This document shows positions 7,783 through 14,570 of a stretch of 15,705 nt of DNA, piece after piece. The stretch is taken from the NCBI GenBank assembly GCA_947179265.1, contig CAMXBB010000010.1:1-15705 (forward strand), given 5' to 3'. The position numbers were made by a program, and so were the translations under genes. The notes beneath the pieces are model-generated. The model saw nothing but the letters and a program-made list of their open reading frames with translations, did not search any database and was not told where the DNA came from. The stretch's first letter is position 1. Every line of letters starts with the position of its first letter. The DNA comes from an uncultured Bacillota bacterium. Its GTDB lineage: Bacteria; Bacillota_I; Bacilli_A; RF39; UBA660.

Positions 7783-8857
7783 TATGTCTTTCTCCTCTTG
7801 CCATATTAATATTTTTGTAATTCGGATCATTGGTTACATCTTCTAATACTGATATAAATTCTGGAATCGTCGTTAAAGGATTTTCCTTAGTAACATTCAC
7901 TTCAAGTATCATCATTCCATCTTCAAAGACATCTAATTTAAAATACTGATTAGCATGTACAAAAGAATATCTAGTCTTAATACATGTAGAAGAATTAGCA
8001 GCCTTTGATTTTAGTAGCTTTTCATAATACTCCTCAGATATAGAAGCTTCCTTAACTATTTCACGCATGCCATTTTCTAATTTTCTTTGAACATTATAAT
8101 GATAAGAACAATTACGTCCTTGTTCAACTTTCCTTATTCGGTATTCATGAGTATCATCATCAGTATCCAAATAATCCTGGGTTATAACAACCTTATTGGC
8201 AACACTTGCTAAAGATTCAATATCAACACTATCTACTAGAAATTTTCTTTGTTCTCTTAGTTGAACTGGACATCCTAACATATTTTGAACAATCGATACA
8301 ACTTCATGTTGTTTATCTTCAATGCGCTCTCTAGGTTGTATTACCATTAGATTATCATGAGTAAGATAAGATTTCAAGACTCTTCTACCTTTTTGTAAGG
8401 CATCATCTGCACCTTCTTCATATCTAGCAGCATTATTTTCTTTAGTGAAAAATTCTCTACATCCTTCTAAATATAGAACGACATCATAATTACAAAGTAA
8501 TTCTCTTTTGTTTACCCCTTCACTTGCTAACACATAATCCCATTCTTCATCGCTTACATAAGCATAACCATCAAGAGTACCTCGATCATAGACAATTATG
8601 GTATTATCACCAAGTTCTGATGCTGCCATTTTAGCAGTCTTTTCAGCAACTAATTGACGTTTTAAAATTATTCTTTGAAAAGTTATACCAGTTAAAGCAT
8701 TATCTCCAAATGGTTTTATTCCGCTATTAATCGCATGAGTCGCTGCCTCAGGAATAATAACAACATTATATCCTAATTGTCCAAAATATTCTTGAATTGA
8801 ATTTATTACTGTCGTCTTACCAGTACTTGGTCCTCCTGTTAATAAAACACTTACCAT
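7745..8857 (-). CDS. AAA-type P-loop NTPase fused to a CYTH domain
   Basis: This protein has 370 residues. The N-terminal half (about 1-185) is a nucleoside-kinase-like P-loop domain with Walker A GGPSTGKTT at residues 8-16 and VYDRGTLDGYAYV at about 89-101 as the Walker B/lid region. The C-terminal half (about 200-350) is CYTH-like: REQRKFLVDSV at about 201-211, EYRIRKVEQG at about 238-247, then beta-rich sequence. CYTH enzymes act on triphosphates or polyphosphates using an ExExK motif; here that spot reads REQRK, so both catalytic Glu appear displaced or lost. The same fusion occurs in eukaryotic TTD14-type proteins, which bind GTP and phosphoinositides. ATG 8855-8857 follows the phosphatase stop by 2 nt with GGAGAGTGA upstream. 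It ends in TGA inside the tmk start region. The biochemical role is unknown; nucleotide metabolism is suggested by context. Confidence 0.82.
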   Translation of the reverse strand: MVSVLLTGGPSTGKTTVINSIQEYFGQLGYNVVIIPEAATHAINSGIKPFGDNALTGITFQRIILKRQLVAEKTAKMAASELGDNTIIVYDRGTLDGYAYVSDEEWDYVLASEGVNKRELLCNYDVVLYLEGCREFFTKENNAARYEEGADDALQKGRRVLKSYLTHDNLMVIQPRERIEDKQHEVVSIVQNMLGCPVQLREQRKFLVDSVDIESLASVANKVVITQDYLDTDDDTHEYRIRKVEQGRNCSYHYNVQRKLENGMREIVKEASISEEYYEKLLKSKAANSSTCIKTRYSFVHANQYFKLDVFEDGMMILEVNVTKENPLTTIPEFISVLEDVTNDPNYKNINMARGERHNGKRKINSNRGN

Positions 8858-8859
8858 TA

Positions 8860-9420
8860 TTAAATCACTCTCCTAATCGATAATTTTTTACCATCCAATT
8901 CATGTAATGATGCATGATCTACACCAAACTTCTTTTTATCCATATCTAGTGGGACATCATTTAATAGAAAATACAGCATATTGATAACTCCTCTATGAGT
9001 TACTATCAAAGTATCATCATCCAAAGAAGCAATATATGGAAGTAGTTTTTTCATTCTTTCATATAGCATCTTTAACGATTCTCCATCAGGATAAACCGTA
9101 TCAATGCTAACTCCACTCATATATTCAGGATACTCCTCTTCGGCCTTAATCTTAGACATTCCATTAAGCAATCCCTTACTTTGTTCTCTAAAGTCATCAC
9201 TCAAAGTATACGGAACATCGAAATGTTCAGAAACTATCTTTGCTGTATGTTCAGCTCTCCTTACATTCGATGCAATTATAGAAGAAGGAATAATTCCATT
9301 TTCATCCATAATTTCAATTGTCTTTTCAACCTGTTTAACTCCCTCATCTATTAAATCAACATCGCTCCATCCACCAACAAAGTTTTCATCATCTAAACCA
9401 TGTCTTAAGAAATATACCAT
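8860..9420 (-). CDS. Histidine phosphatase (phosphoglycerate-mutase superfamily)
   Basis: This 186-residue cytoplasmic protein begins directly with the catalytic motif LRHG (His7 is the phosphate acceptor, with Arg6). Further family residues are Arg54/Arg55 in SNVRRAEHTA, an acidic residue near Glu79 (DFREQSKG), and His142 in VTHRGV. The fold is complete and of usual length. Substrates in this family range from sugar phosphates to nucleotides and cannot be read from sequence. Its ATG shares a base with the thymidine kinase stop (TAATG), and the next gene starts 2 nt after its stop, so expression is coupled to thymidine salvage. A nucleotide or damaged-nucleotide phosphatase role is a reasonable inference, not a demonstration. 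Confidence 0.9.
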   Translation of the reverse strand: MVYFLRHGLDDENFVGGWSDVDLIDEGVKQVEKTIEIMDENGIIPSSIIASNVRRAEHTAKIVSEHFDVPYTLSDDFREQSKGLLNGMSKIKAEEEYPEYMSGVSIDTVYPDGESLKMLYERMKKLLPYIASLDDDTLIVTHRGVINMLYFLLNDVPLDMDKKKFGVDHASLHELDGKKLSIRRVI

Positions 9421-9998
9421 TATTCTTCTCCTTTATATTTTTTCATAAGAGTTGGATTTTTTGCTAATTTACGTTTAGCTAAACAACTTGGACACAATGA
9501 TACATATCCTGTATCACCAACTTTAACATCGCCATCTTTATCATTAAGATAATAATAACTATATCTACTTGGTTTATTGCAATCTTGACAAAAACCATTA
9601 ATAACTGATATCTCATCAGATACGGATAAAATATCATTAATAATACCAAATGGTTTTTGTTCACTAGTCATATTAAGTCCAGCAATATAAAAATCGATAT
9701 CAAATAAAACTGCTAAATCTACTAGCTCACTAACATCACCTGTTAATAATTGGGCTTCATCTATAAATACTGTTTTAATATTATTTGGTATTATATGTTC
9801 TTTTATCTCAGAAATATCATCTATTACGATTGCTGGAATCGATATATCATAATTTTTGGATTTTATAGCTGCACCATCTCGAGTATCTTCCCTCGGCTTA
9901 AAAGCCATCACAAGCCCCTTATTCCATATTCTAATATAGGTGCTAATTAAAGCATCACTTTTCCCACTATACATGGGTCCAACATAAGTTCTTATCAT
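9420..9998 (-). CDS. tdk: Thymidine kinase (type II, zinc-binding)
   Basis: This enzyme phosphorylates thymidine (and deoxyuridine) to dTMP with ATP, the first step of salvage. I use ATG 9996-9998 (192 residues) because AGGAGAG lies 8-10 nt upstream; the longer frame from 10016 would place that ribosome site inside the gene. Motifs are P-loop GPMYSGKS at residues 7-14, DEAQ at 80-83 with the catalytic Glu81, and a zinc ribbon with Cys137, Cys140, Cys169 and Cys172. The length is normal for type II enzymes. It is the first gene of a four-gene operon behind a consensus promoter, and its stop overlaps the phosphatase start by one base. Confidence 0.96.
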   Translation of the reverse strand: MIRTYVGPMYSGKSDALISTYIRIWNKGLVMAFKPREDTRDGAAIKSKNYDISIPAIVIDDISEIKEHIIPNNIKTVFIDEAQLLTGDVSELVDLAVLFDIDFYIAGLNMTSEQKPFGIINDILSVSDEISVINGFCQDCNKPSRYSYYYLNDKDGDVKVGDTGYVSLCPSCLAKRKLAKNPTLMKKYKGEE

Positions 9999-10053
9999 CT
10001 TTACTACTCTCCTCATATAATTATTCGTAGCTTACTAGTATCACTACATTATA

Positions 10054-10082
10054 ATTATATGTGTCACTAATACACTTGTCAA
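10054..10082 (-). promoter_or_regulatory. Consensus promoter of the tdk operon
   Basis: TTGACA (10077-10082) and TATAAT (10054-10059) match the sigma-A consensus at every base with a 17-nt spacer. A second TATAAT follows immediately (10048-10053). The start of tdk lies about 55 nt downstream. No attenuator or clear operator is visible, suggesting strong expression. Confidence 0.9.
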
Positions 10083-10116
10083 TATCATTTATAAAATTTA
10101 TACAATTTATTACACA

Positions 10117-10146
10117 ATAAAAAACTAGTTTAAATTAAACTAGTTT
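10117..10146 (-). terminator. Rho-independent terminator after rplT
   Basis: A perfect 12-nt inverted repeat (10122-10133 and 10135-10146, each arm containing the palindrome AAACTAGTTT) with a one-base centre is followed on the minus strand by six T residues. It begins 4 nt after the rplT stop. Each arm is nearly self-complementary, so the hairpin will in practice open at the centre. Confidence 0.85.
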
Positions 10147-10150
10147 CATA

Positions 10151-10687
10151 TTACTTGCTTAAAGCAGCAATTAATTCATCTTTCTTCATTGAAGTATAAC
10201 CTTCAACACCATTAACTTTAGCCATTTCTTTTAATTCAGCTACAGTTAATTTAGTTATATCAGCAGTTTCCTCTTTTGGAGCCTTCTCTACTTCTTTATT
10301 AGCTTTTTTAGCAGATGAAGCTACATTTTTACCAGCTAAAGCATCCTTAGCAATATTAACATATGATGTAAATAATGCTGGATTATCGATAGCAACTTCA
10401 CTTAACATCTTTCTATTGATTTCAACACCAGCTTTAGAAAGCCCATTGATGAATTTAGAATAACTGATATCATTCATACGACATGCAGCATTGATTCTTG
10501 TAATCCATAATTTTCTAAAATTTCTCTTATTTTGTTTTCTATCTCTATAAGCATAAGCACCACTATGGAATAATTGTTCTTGAGCAGTCTTATAAAGTCT
10601 GTGTTTAGAACCAAAATATCCTTTAGCATTCTTTAATACTTTTCTACGTCTGTTTTTAGCAACAGATCCACCTTTAACTCTTGTCAT
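10151..10687 (-). CDS. rplT: Ribosomal protein L20 with C-terminal Rho_N/SAP-like extension
   Basis: Residues 1 to about 118 are a complete L20 (TRVKGG start, basic RNA-binding N-terminal helix, KLWITRINAA at about 59-68), which binds 23S rRNA early in large-subunit assembly. In many Firmicutes L20 also represses its own operon through the leader RNA. Normal L20 ends near residue 118; this one is 178. The extra part is a Lys/Ala/Glu-rich linker (about 119-143) and a compact helical unit at about 146-178 (LTVAELKEMAK, then a Gly-Val-Glu-Gly turn, then MKKDELIAAL). Its pattern resembles the Rho N-terminal helix-extended-helix or SAP-like nucleic-acid-binding fold. ATG 10685-10687 follows GGTGAGGT. 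The gene is last in its operon, followed by a terminator. L20 identity is certain; the extension's fold is an inference. Confidence 0.95.
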   Translation of the reverse strand: MTRVKGGSVAKNRRRKVLKNAKGYFGSKHRLYKTAQEQLFHSGAYAYRDRKQNKRNFRKLWITRINAACRMNDISYSKFINGLSKAGVEINRKMLSEVAIDNPALFTSYVNIAKDALAGKNVASSAKKANKEVEKAPKEETADITKLTVAELKEMAKVNGVEGYTSMKKDELIAALSK

Positions 10688-10703
10688 TGTACCTCACCAT
10701 TAA

Positions 10704-10892
10704 TTAGATGACATTTTTTAATCTGTCAGCTATTCCTTTCGCTAATTGTCCTTTATTTCTTCTTTGTCTTACAGCTTTAGAAGTATCCTTTGCTGTTTGA
10801 TGGTTTCCACCACTCTTTTTATAAGTTATTAAACCACTTTTATGTTTTTTTAAAACTTTAGAAGTAGCTTTATGTGTTTTTTGTTTTGGCAT
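10704..10892 (-). CDS. rpmI: Ribosomal protein L35
   Basis: This 62-residue, very basic protein begins MPKQKTHKATSKVLKK and contains HQTAKDTSKAVRQRR; it is full-length L35, a large-subunit protein. It sits in the conserved infC-rpmI-rplT order. Its ribosome site AGGAGG includes the end of the infC stop codon, so it is translated from the same message and probably coupled to infC. A 16-nt gap separates it from rplT. Confidence 0.96.
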   Translation of the reverse strand: MPKQKTHKATSKVLKKHKSGLITYKKSGGNHQTAKDTSKAVRQRRNKGQLAKGIADRLKNVI

Positions 10893-10904
10893 AAATAATT
10901 CCTC

Positions 10905-11444
10905 CTACATTTCCTTTTTTGGTGCTAAAATCATAGTCATTGTACGTCCTTCAAGTTTTGGTTTGCTTTCAATAACTGAACATTCATTTAAAGCATCAGC
11001 AAAACGCATCATAACATCTTCACCTAAATCAGTATGAGCCATTTGACGTCCTTTGAAACGAATAGTAACTTTAATTTTATGACCTTTTTCCAAATAACTT
11101 CCAGCATTTCTACGTCTAGTCTCAAAGTCTCCAATATCGATATTATAAGATAATTGATATTCTTTCATATCTTTATTGCTTTCTCTTTGTTTCTTTAAGG
11201 CCTCTTTAGCTTTCTTATTCTTTTCATACTTGAATTTGTTATAATCCATAATCTTAGCAACTGGTCGATCACTACCAGAATTCATTAAAACTAAATCAAG
11301 TCCTGCAAAATTAGCAATTGTTAAGGCATCTGCAAGCTTTTTAGTTCCCATTTGTTCTCCATTTGGACCTATAACCATCAATTCAGGCACTCTTATTTGC
11401 TCATTGATAAGTAAATCATCATTTTTCTTGTTCACGTTTGCTAT
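10905..11444 (-). CDS. infC: Translation initiation factor IF-3 (predicted AUA start)
   Basis: IF-3 binds the 30S subunit, prevents early 50S joining and checks the start codon and initiator tRNA. The protein shows the N-domain signature (LLINEQIR), PVAKIMDYNKFKYE, the charged linker, and the C-domain (IKVTIRFKGRQMAH, LEGRTMTMILAPKK). The first standard start, GTG at 11433-11435, lies 16 nt from the ribosome site, too far. An in-frame ATA at 11442-11444 is spaced 7 nt from a strong GGAGGTG (11452-11458), and an in-frame TAA stop lies just before that site. I therefore start at ATA (179 residues). Rare non-AUG starts are known for infC (AUU in E. coli and Bacillus-type genes), where IF-3 itself discriminates against them and so limits its own synthesis. 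The stop overlaps the rpmI ribosome site. Confidence 0.93.
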   Translation of the reverse strand: MANVNKKNDDLLINEQIRVPELMVIGPNGEQMGTKKLADALTIANFAGLDLVLMNSGSDRPVAKIMDYNKFKYEKNKKAKEALKKQRESNKDMKEYQLSYNIDIGDFETRRRNAGSYLEKGHKIKVTIRFKGRQMAHTDLGEDVMMRFADALNECSVIESKPKLEGRTMTMILAPKKEM

Positions 11445-11458
11445 GTTAACGCACCTCC
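11442..11458 (-). promoter_or_regulatory. infC ribosome binding site and AUA start codon
   Basis: GGAGGTG (11452-11458), a 7-nt spacer, then ATA (11442-11444) in frame with IF-3. The same ribosome site is covered by a four-codon frame (ATG GAG GTG CGT TAA, 11446-11460) that ends one base before the ATA. This element decides the start of infC and is the likely site of IF-3 autocontrol. Confidence 0.7.
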
Positions 11459-11469
11459 ATTAATTATAA

Positions 11470-11496
11470 TAAAAAGTGAATACATACGTATCCACT
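11470..11496 (-). terminator. Attenuator hairpin in the infC leader
   Basis: A 9-bp stem (11488-11496 with 11475-11483, one G-U pair) with a 4-nt loop is followed by five T residues on the minus strand, ending about 12 nt before the infC ribosome site. It lies between the promoter and the gene, so it acts as a conditional terminator rather than an operon end. Confidence 0.8.
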
Positions 11497-11619
11497 AAAA
11501 AAACCTAATAAATAATATATTAAAATATCTCTAATTATCTTATATCTATTATAGCTTTTTACCCAGTACTATTCGCATGACTCGGGTGGATGTGGATACA
11601 TCGCTTTCCTTTTTAAAAC
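11470..11619 (-). promoter_or_regulatory. L20-type autoregulatory leader of infC-rpmI-rplT
   Basis: The transcript from the predicted start near 11619 has about 150 nt before the attenuator's end. Its upstream part contains GTATCCAC (complement of 11592-11599), a perfect 8-nt match to the 5' arm of the attenuator stem, so it can act as antiterminator; locally it can also form the small hairpin GATGT-ATCC-ACATC (11589-11602). Next comes a hairpin with arms ACCCGAGT and ACTGGGT (11561-11587) whose loop and 3' side read GCGAATAGTACTGG. From memory this resembles the 23S rRNA segment that L20 binds (GCGTAATAGCTCACTGG). This agrees with known L20 leaders, in which L20 binding to the mRNA causes premature termination. 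The match to the rRNA and the family needs a covariance search. Confidence 0.75.
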
Positions 11620-11625
11620 ATCTTG

Positions 11626-11653
11626 ATTATATCATTTTTATATGAAATGTCAA
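11626..11653 (-). promoter_or_regulatory. Promoter of the infC-rpmI-rplT operon
   Basis: TTGACA (11648-11653) and TATAAT (11626-11631) are separated by 16 nt on the minus strand, starting only 12 nt after the stop of the Ca2+-ATPase gene. No terminator is visible between that gene and this promoter, so some readthrough into the leader is possible. Confidence 0.85.
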
Positions 11654-11665
11654 TAGATTTTATGA

Positions 11666-14245
11666 CTAATCAGCAAAAATTCTCGTTATTATTGGTTTGC
11701 CAATCTCATAAATAACCAATGCTAGTAAATTGAACAATGTTACTACTCCAACAGTCTTAGCAGCTAGTGTTGGTACGGAAAGTACAGTTCCAATTGGAGT
11801 CAAGAATACTAATAATTCAATTATCAATAACACTAATAATCCATAATTCATATATTTATTTGATAATAATCCTTGTTTTAATATCGAACTATGCAGATTT
11901 CGACATGTAACAGCATAAATTATCTCTTGAACAACCATAGCAAGCAAAGCTAGTGCTGATGCTACCTCTGGAGTGGTATTCTTTAATGCAATGAAGAACG
12001 TTGCAAGTACAAAAACTGTTTCTATCACCGCTGAGAATATTATATTTGCATAGATAAATGGCGTAAATAAAGGCTTATCGATACTTCGAGGCTCTTTATT
12101 CATTATATTCTTTTCACTACCTTCAAAAGAAAGACAAATGCTAGGAATTGAATCAGTAACCAAATCGATAAATAATATATGAATTGGAAGGAATATCGTA
12201 TTTCCTGTAAACATTCCAATAAGGACTGCAAATATCTCAGCAAAATTACTAGATAATGAATAAACGATATTATTACGAATATTAGTAAATATTCTTCTTC
12301 CCTCTTCTACAGCAACTACTATTGTTGAGAAAGAATCATCTAAAAGGATAATATCAGCAACACTCTTAGTAACCTCAGTTCCCGTAATTCCCATACCAAC
12401 ACCAACATGAGCATCTTTAATAGCTGGAGCATCATTAACTCCATCACCAGTCATAGCAACAACCTTATTATTTTTTTGCCATGCAAGAACGATACGACGT
12501 TTATGTTCTGGGCTTACTCTAGCATATACATTGTATTTTTTTACAACATTCACTAATTCTTCGTCTGTATATTTGTCTAATTCTGAACCTAAAACTCCCT
12601 CCGAATCTTTCTTGATTATTCCTACCTCTTTAGCTATAGCACAAGCTGTAACAAGGGAATCTCCAGTAATCATGATTGGTCTTATTCCAGCTCTTTTACA
12701 TTTTGCTACTGATTCAACAACGCTTTCACGAGGAGGATCAATAATACCTACCATTCCAATGTAGATTAAATCCTCTTCCTCTTTCATAAGATTTTTAACA
12801 GTTTTCTTACCTACTTTTTTATATGCAAAGCCGATTACTCTTAAGGCTTCTTGAGCCATCGCATTTTCTTCTTCACGAATTTTTTTTATCATTGCGGAAG
12901 TCATCTTAACAGACTTACCTTTACTTATGCGTTCTGAACATCTATCAAGAAGATTTTCAAGACTACCTTTTACCAAAACATATTGATGCCCATCAATTTC
13001 ATTCATACTAGACATCATTTTTCTTTCACTATCAAATGGAGCATCGATAATTCTGGGATAATCCTCACGCATCTTCAAAGGATCTTCTCCTAATTCTTTC
13101 AAATAATCAAAAAGACAAGTCTCTGTTGGATCTCCAATATATACTCCATTATCTTCAATTGTTTCATTGGCAAGAGAAGCTACATATTTAAACATTACTT
13201 CATCCTCAATGATAGTTTTTTTGACCTTCATCCTATTTTGCGTAATCGTTCCCGTTTTATCAGAACATATGATATTAGTTGAACCTAGAGTTTCAACAGC
13301 ACTCATTTGTCTTACGATTGTCTTCTTTTTAGCAAGCGCTCCTGCTCCTCCAGACAAAGTGATTGTAATTACAGCTGGTAAACCCTCAGGAATAGCTGCA
13401 ACTGCTAAAGATACACAAAGCATTACGATCTCTAAAATCTTATATCCATTTAACAATCCATATCCAAATATAAATAGTAAAATGAAGAAAATCATTATCG
13501 TTAACTTTTTACTTAATTCTTCTATCTTTATTTCTAGTGGAGTCTTAATCTCATAAGGAGTATTTAATGATTGAGCAATAAGGCCAAGTTCCGTATTCAT
13601 ACCAGTCTTAACCACAACCGCCTCAACACGGCCATTTGTAATATTACATCCACAAAAAATCATATTAACTTGATCTTGAATTTGCAAATCTCCACTTAAA
13701 TCCTTAACAAACTTCCTTACGGGTACTGACTCCCCAGTTAAAGGAGATTCATCAACAGAAAGATTAATCTCACTTATTATCTTGGCATCAGCAGGAATTC
13801 GATCTCCAGCTTCCAAAATAATTACATCTCCAGGAACTAATTCCTTAGAATCTATAACAGTTACTTTTCCTCCTCTTTTTACCTTGCAAGATGATGTTGC
13901 ATACTTTTTTAAACCTTCTAAAGTAACTTCAGCTTTTGCTTCTTGAATAAATCCCATAACAGCATTTAATAAAACAACAACTGTTATAACAATAGTATCG
14001 GTATATTCATGAGAATAAAAAAATCCATAGAATCCCATAAATATAGCAACAATTATTAAGATGATTATCATCATATCATTAAATTGACTAAAAAAAATCT
14101 TTAATGACGATTTAGGTGGTGCTTCCTTGATGGCATTTTCTCCATAATTTTTTAATCTATCTTTTGCTTCACTATTTTTTAAGCCTTCATCGCTTGTATT
14201 AAGCTCTTTATAGATTGCCTTCTTATCCATTTCATAATATTTCAC
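11666..14245 (-). CDS. P-type Ca2+-transporting ATPase (type II)
   Basis: This 859-residue membrane pump uses ATP to move cations, most likely Ca2+ out of the cell. Motifs in order are the actuator loop TGES at about residues 170-173, PEGL in helix M4 at 286-289, the phosphorylation site SDKTGT (Asp329), nucleotide-binding KGS at about 426-428, and TGDGVNDAPA at 599-608. About ten hydrophobic helices are present: two before the actuator, two before PEGL, and the rest after residue 655. Ion-site residues of SERCA-type pumps are visible: Glu287 (M4), Asn667 and Glu670 (M5), Asp698 (M6); the M6 Asn position is Asp694 here. Start GTG 14243-14245 follows AGGTGAT with a 5-nt gap. It has its own promoter just after rpoZ. 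Ca2+ is preferred over Na+/K+ because of the PEGL and M5/M6 residues, but Mn2+ or another ion is not excluded. Confidence 0.95.
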   Translation of the reverse strand: MKYYEMDKKAIYKELNTSDEGLKNSEAKDRLKNYGENAIKEAPPKSSLKIFFSQFNDMMIIILIIVAIFMGFYGFFYSHEYTDTIVITVVVLLNAVMGFIQEAKAEVTLEGLKKYATSSCKVKRGGKVTVIDSKELVPGDVIILEAGDRIPADAKIISEINLSVDESPLTGESVPVRKFVKDLSGDLQIQDQVNMIFCGCNITNGRVEAVVVKTGMNTELGLIAQSLNTPYEIKTPLEIKIEELSKKLTIMIFFILLFIFGYGLLNGYKILEIVMLCVSLAVAAIPEGLPAVITITLSGGAGALAKKKTIVRQMSAVETLGSTNIICSDKTGTITQNRMKVKKTIIEDEVMFKYVASLANETIEDNGVYIGDPTETCLFDYLKELGEDPLKMREDYPRIIDAPFDSERKMMSSMNEIDGHQYVLVKGSLENLLDRCSERISKGKSVKMTSAMIKKIREEENAMAQEALRVIGFAYKKVGKKTVKNLMKEEEDLIYIGMVGIIDPPRESVVESVAKCKRAGIRPIMITGDSLVTACAIAKEVGIIKKDSEGVLGSELDKYTDEELVNVVKKYNVYARVSPEHKRRIVLAWQKNNKVVAMTGDGVNDAPAIKDAHVGVGMGITGTEVTKSVADIILLDDSFSTIVVAVEEGRRIFTNIRNNIVYSLSSNFAEIFAVLIGMFTGNTIFLPIHILFIDLVTDSIPSICLSFEGSEKNIMNKEPRSIDKPLFTPFIYANIIFSAVIETVFVLATFFIALKNTTPEVASALALLAMVVQEIIYAVTCRNLHSSILKQGLLSNKYMNYGLLVLLIIELLVFLTPIGTVLSVPTLAAKTVGVVTLFNLLALVIYEIGKPIITRIFAD

Positions 14246-14267
14246 TTGTAATCACCTACTATAAGAT

Positions 14268-14276
14268 ATTATACCA
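14268..14276 (-). promoter_or_regulatory. Extended -10 promoter of the Ca2+-ATPase gene
   Basis: The minus strand reads TGGTATAAT, a TGn-extended -10 box; no good -35 box is present at the usual distance. The predicted transcript starts only a few bases before the AGGTGAT ribosome site, leaving a very short leader. Confidence 0.65.
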
Positions 14277-14281
14277 CAAAT

Positions 14282-14301
14282 AAAAAAAGAATTAATCCTT
14301 T
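14282..14301 (-). terminator. Weak terminator-like hairpin at the end of rpoZ
   Basis: AAAGGA-TTAA-TTCTTT forms a 6-bp stem (one G-U pair) followed by T residues, with the rpoZ stop codon in the loop. It is AT-rich and weak, so partial readthrough into the Ca2+-ATPase gene is likely. Just upstream is a direct repeat of GAAAAGGATTAATT-like sequence. Confidence 0.45.
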
Positions 14302-14492
14302 TCTATTTTAATTAATCCTTTTTCTATTTCTTCTAAAGCTCTACCAATTTCTCTTTTTGAAACATACTCTTTTTCTTTCATTTGAATATGTCCAGTTTCA
14401 CGCATTTGTTTACTTCTCTTAGACGCTACATGAACTAGCGTATATTTAGATCCAACCGTATTTAGTATTTTATCAATTGATGGATAAATCAT
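14292..14492 (-). CDS. rpoZ: RNA polymerase omega subunit
   Basis: This 66-residue protein begins MIYPSIDKIL and contains SKYTLVHVASKRSKQM, the conserved omega core that clamps the beta-prime C-terminus and helps RNA polymerase assembly. The C-terminal half is short and charged (SKREIGRALEEIEKG), as in small Firmicutes omega proteins. ATG 14490-14492 follows AGGAGAG with a 7-nt gap. In Bacilli rpoZ commonly follows gmk; here it stands apart, between a small membrane protein gene and a Ca2+ pump, with its own likely promoter. Confidence 0.93.
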   Translation of the reverse strand: MIYPSIDKILNTVGSKYTLVHVASKRSKQMRETGHIQMKEKEYVSKREIGRALEEIEKGLIKIEKD

Positions 14493-14514
14493 GTTTTCAC
14501 TCTCCTATAGTAAT

Positions 14515-14543
14515 AATATACTATATTAATTCGGGGATATAAA
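14515..14543 (-). promoter_or_regulatory. Possible rpoZ promoter
   Basis: TTTATA (14538-14543) and TATATT (14515-14520) are separated by 17 nt on the minus strand, a short distance before the rpoZ ribosome site. Both boxes are imperfect and the region is AT-rich, so this is tentative. Confidence 0.4.
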
Positions 14544-14570
14544 TAAATTGAGTATTCTATTTACATTTTT

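Noticed and set aside
7783..7830. Longer N-terminus for the thymidylate kinase-like gene
   Set aside because: The 16 extra codons contain the ribosome site for ATG 7780-7782 and precede the usual family N-terminus.
9999..10016. Upstream ATG for thymidine kinase
   Set aside because: The AGGAGAG ribosome site is inside this extension and is spaced correctly for ATG 9996-9998.
11548..11553. A second TATAAT inside the infC leader
   Set aside because: No -35 box lies at a suitable distance and the site is inside the leader RNA; AT-rich DNA produces such hexamers by chance.
11488..11600. Two DnaA-box-like sequences (ATCCAC / GTGGAT) suggesting an origin
   Set aside because: Each deviates from the DnaA consensus, and their complementarity is fully explained by the attenuator/antiterminator pairing; no AT-rich unwinding repeat or dnaA/dnaN gene is present.
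13167..13556. Plus-strand 129-codon hydrophobic frame
   Set aside because: It lies antisense to the Ca2+-ATPase membrane region and mirrors its coding pattern; no promoter or ribosome site.
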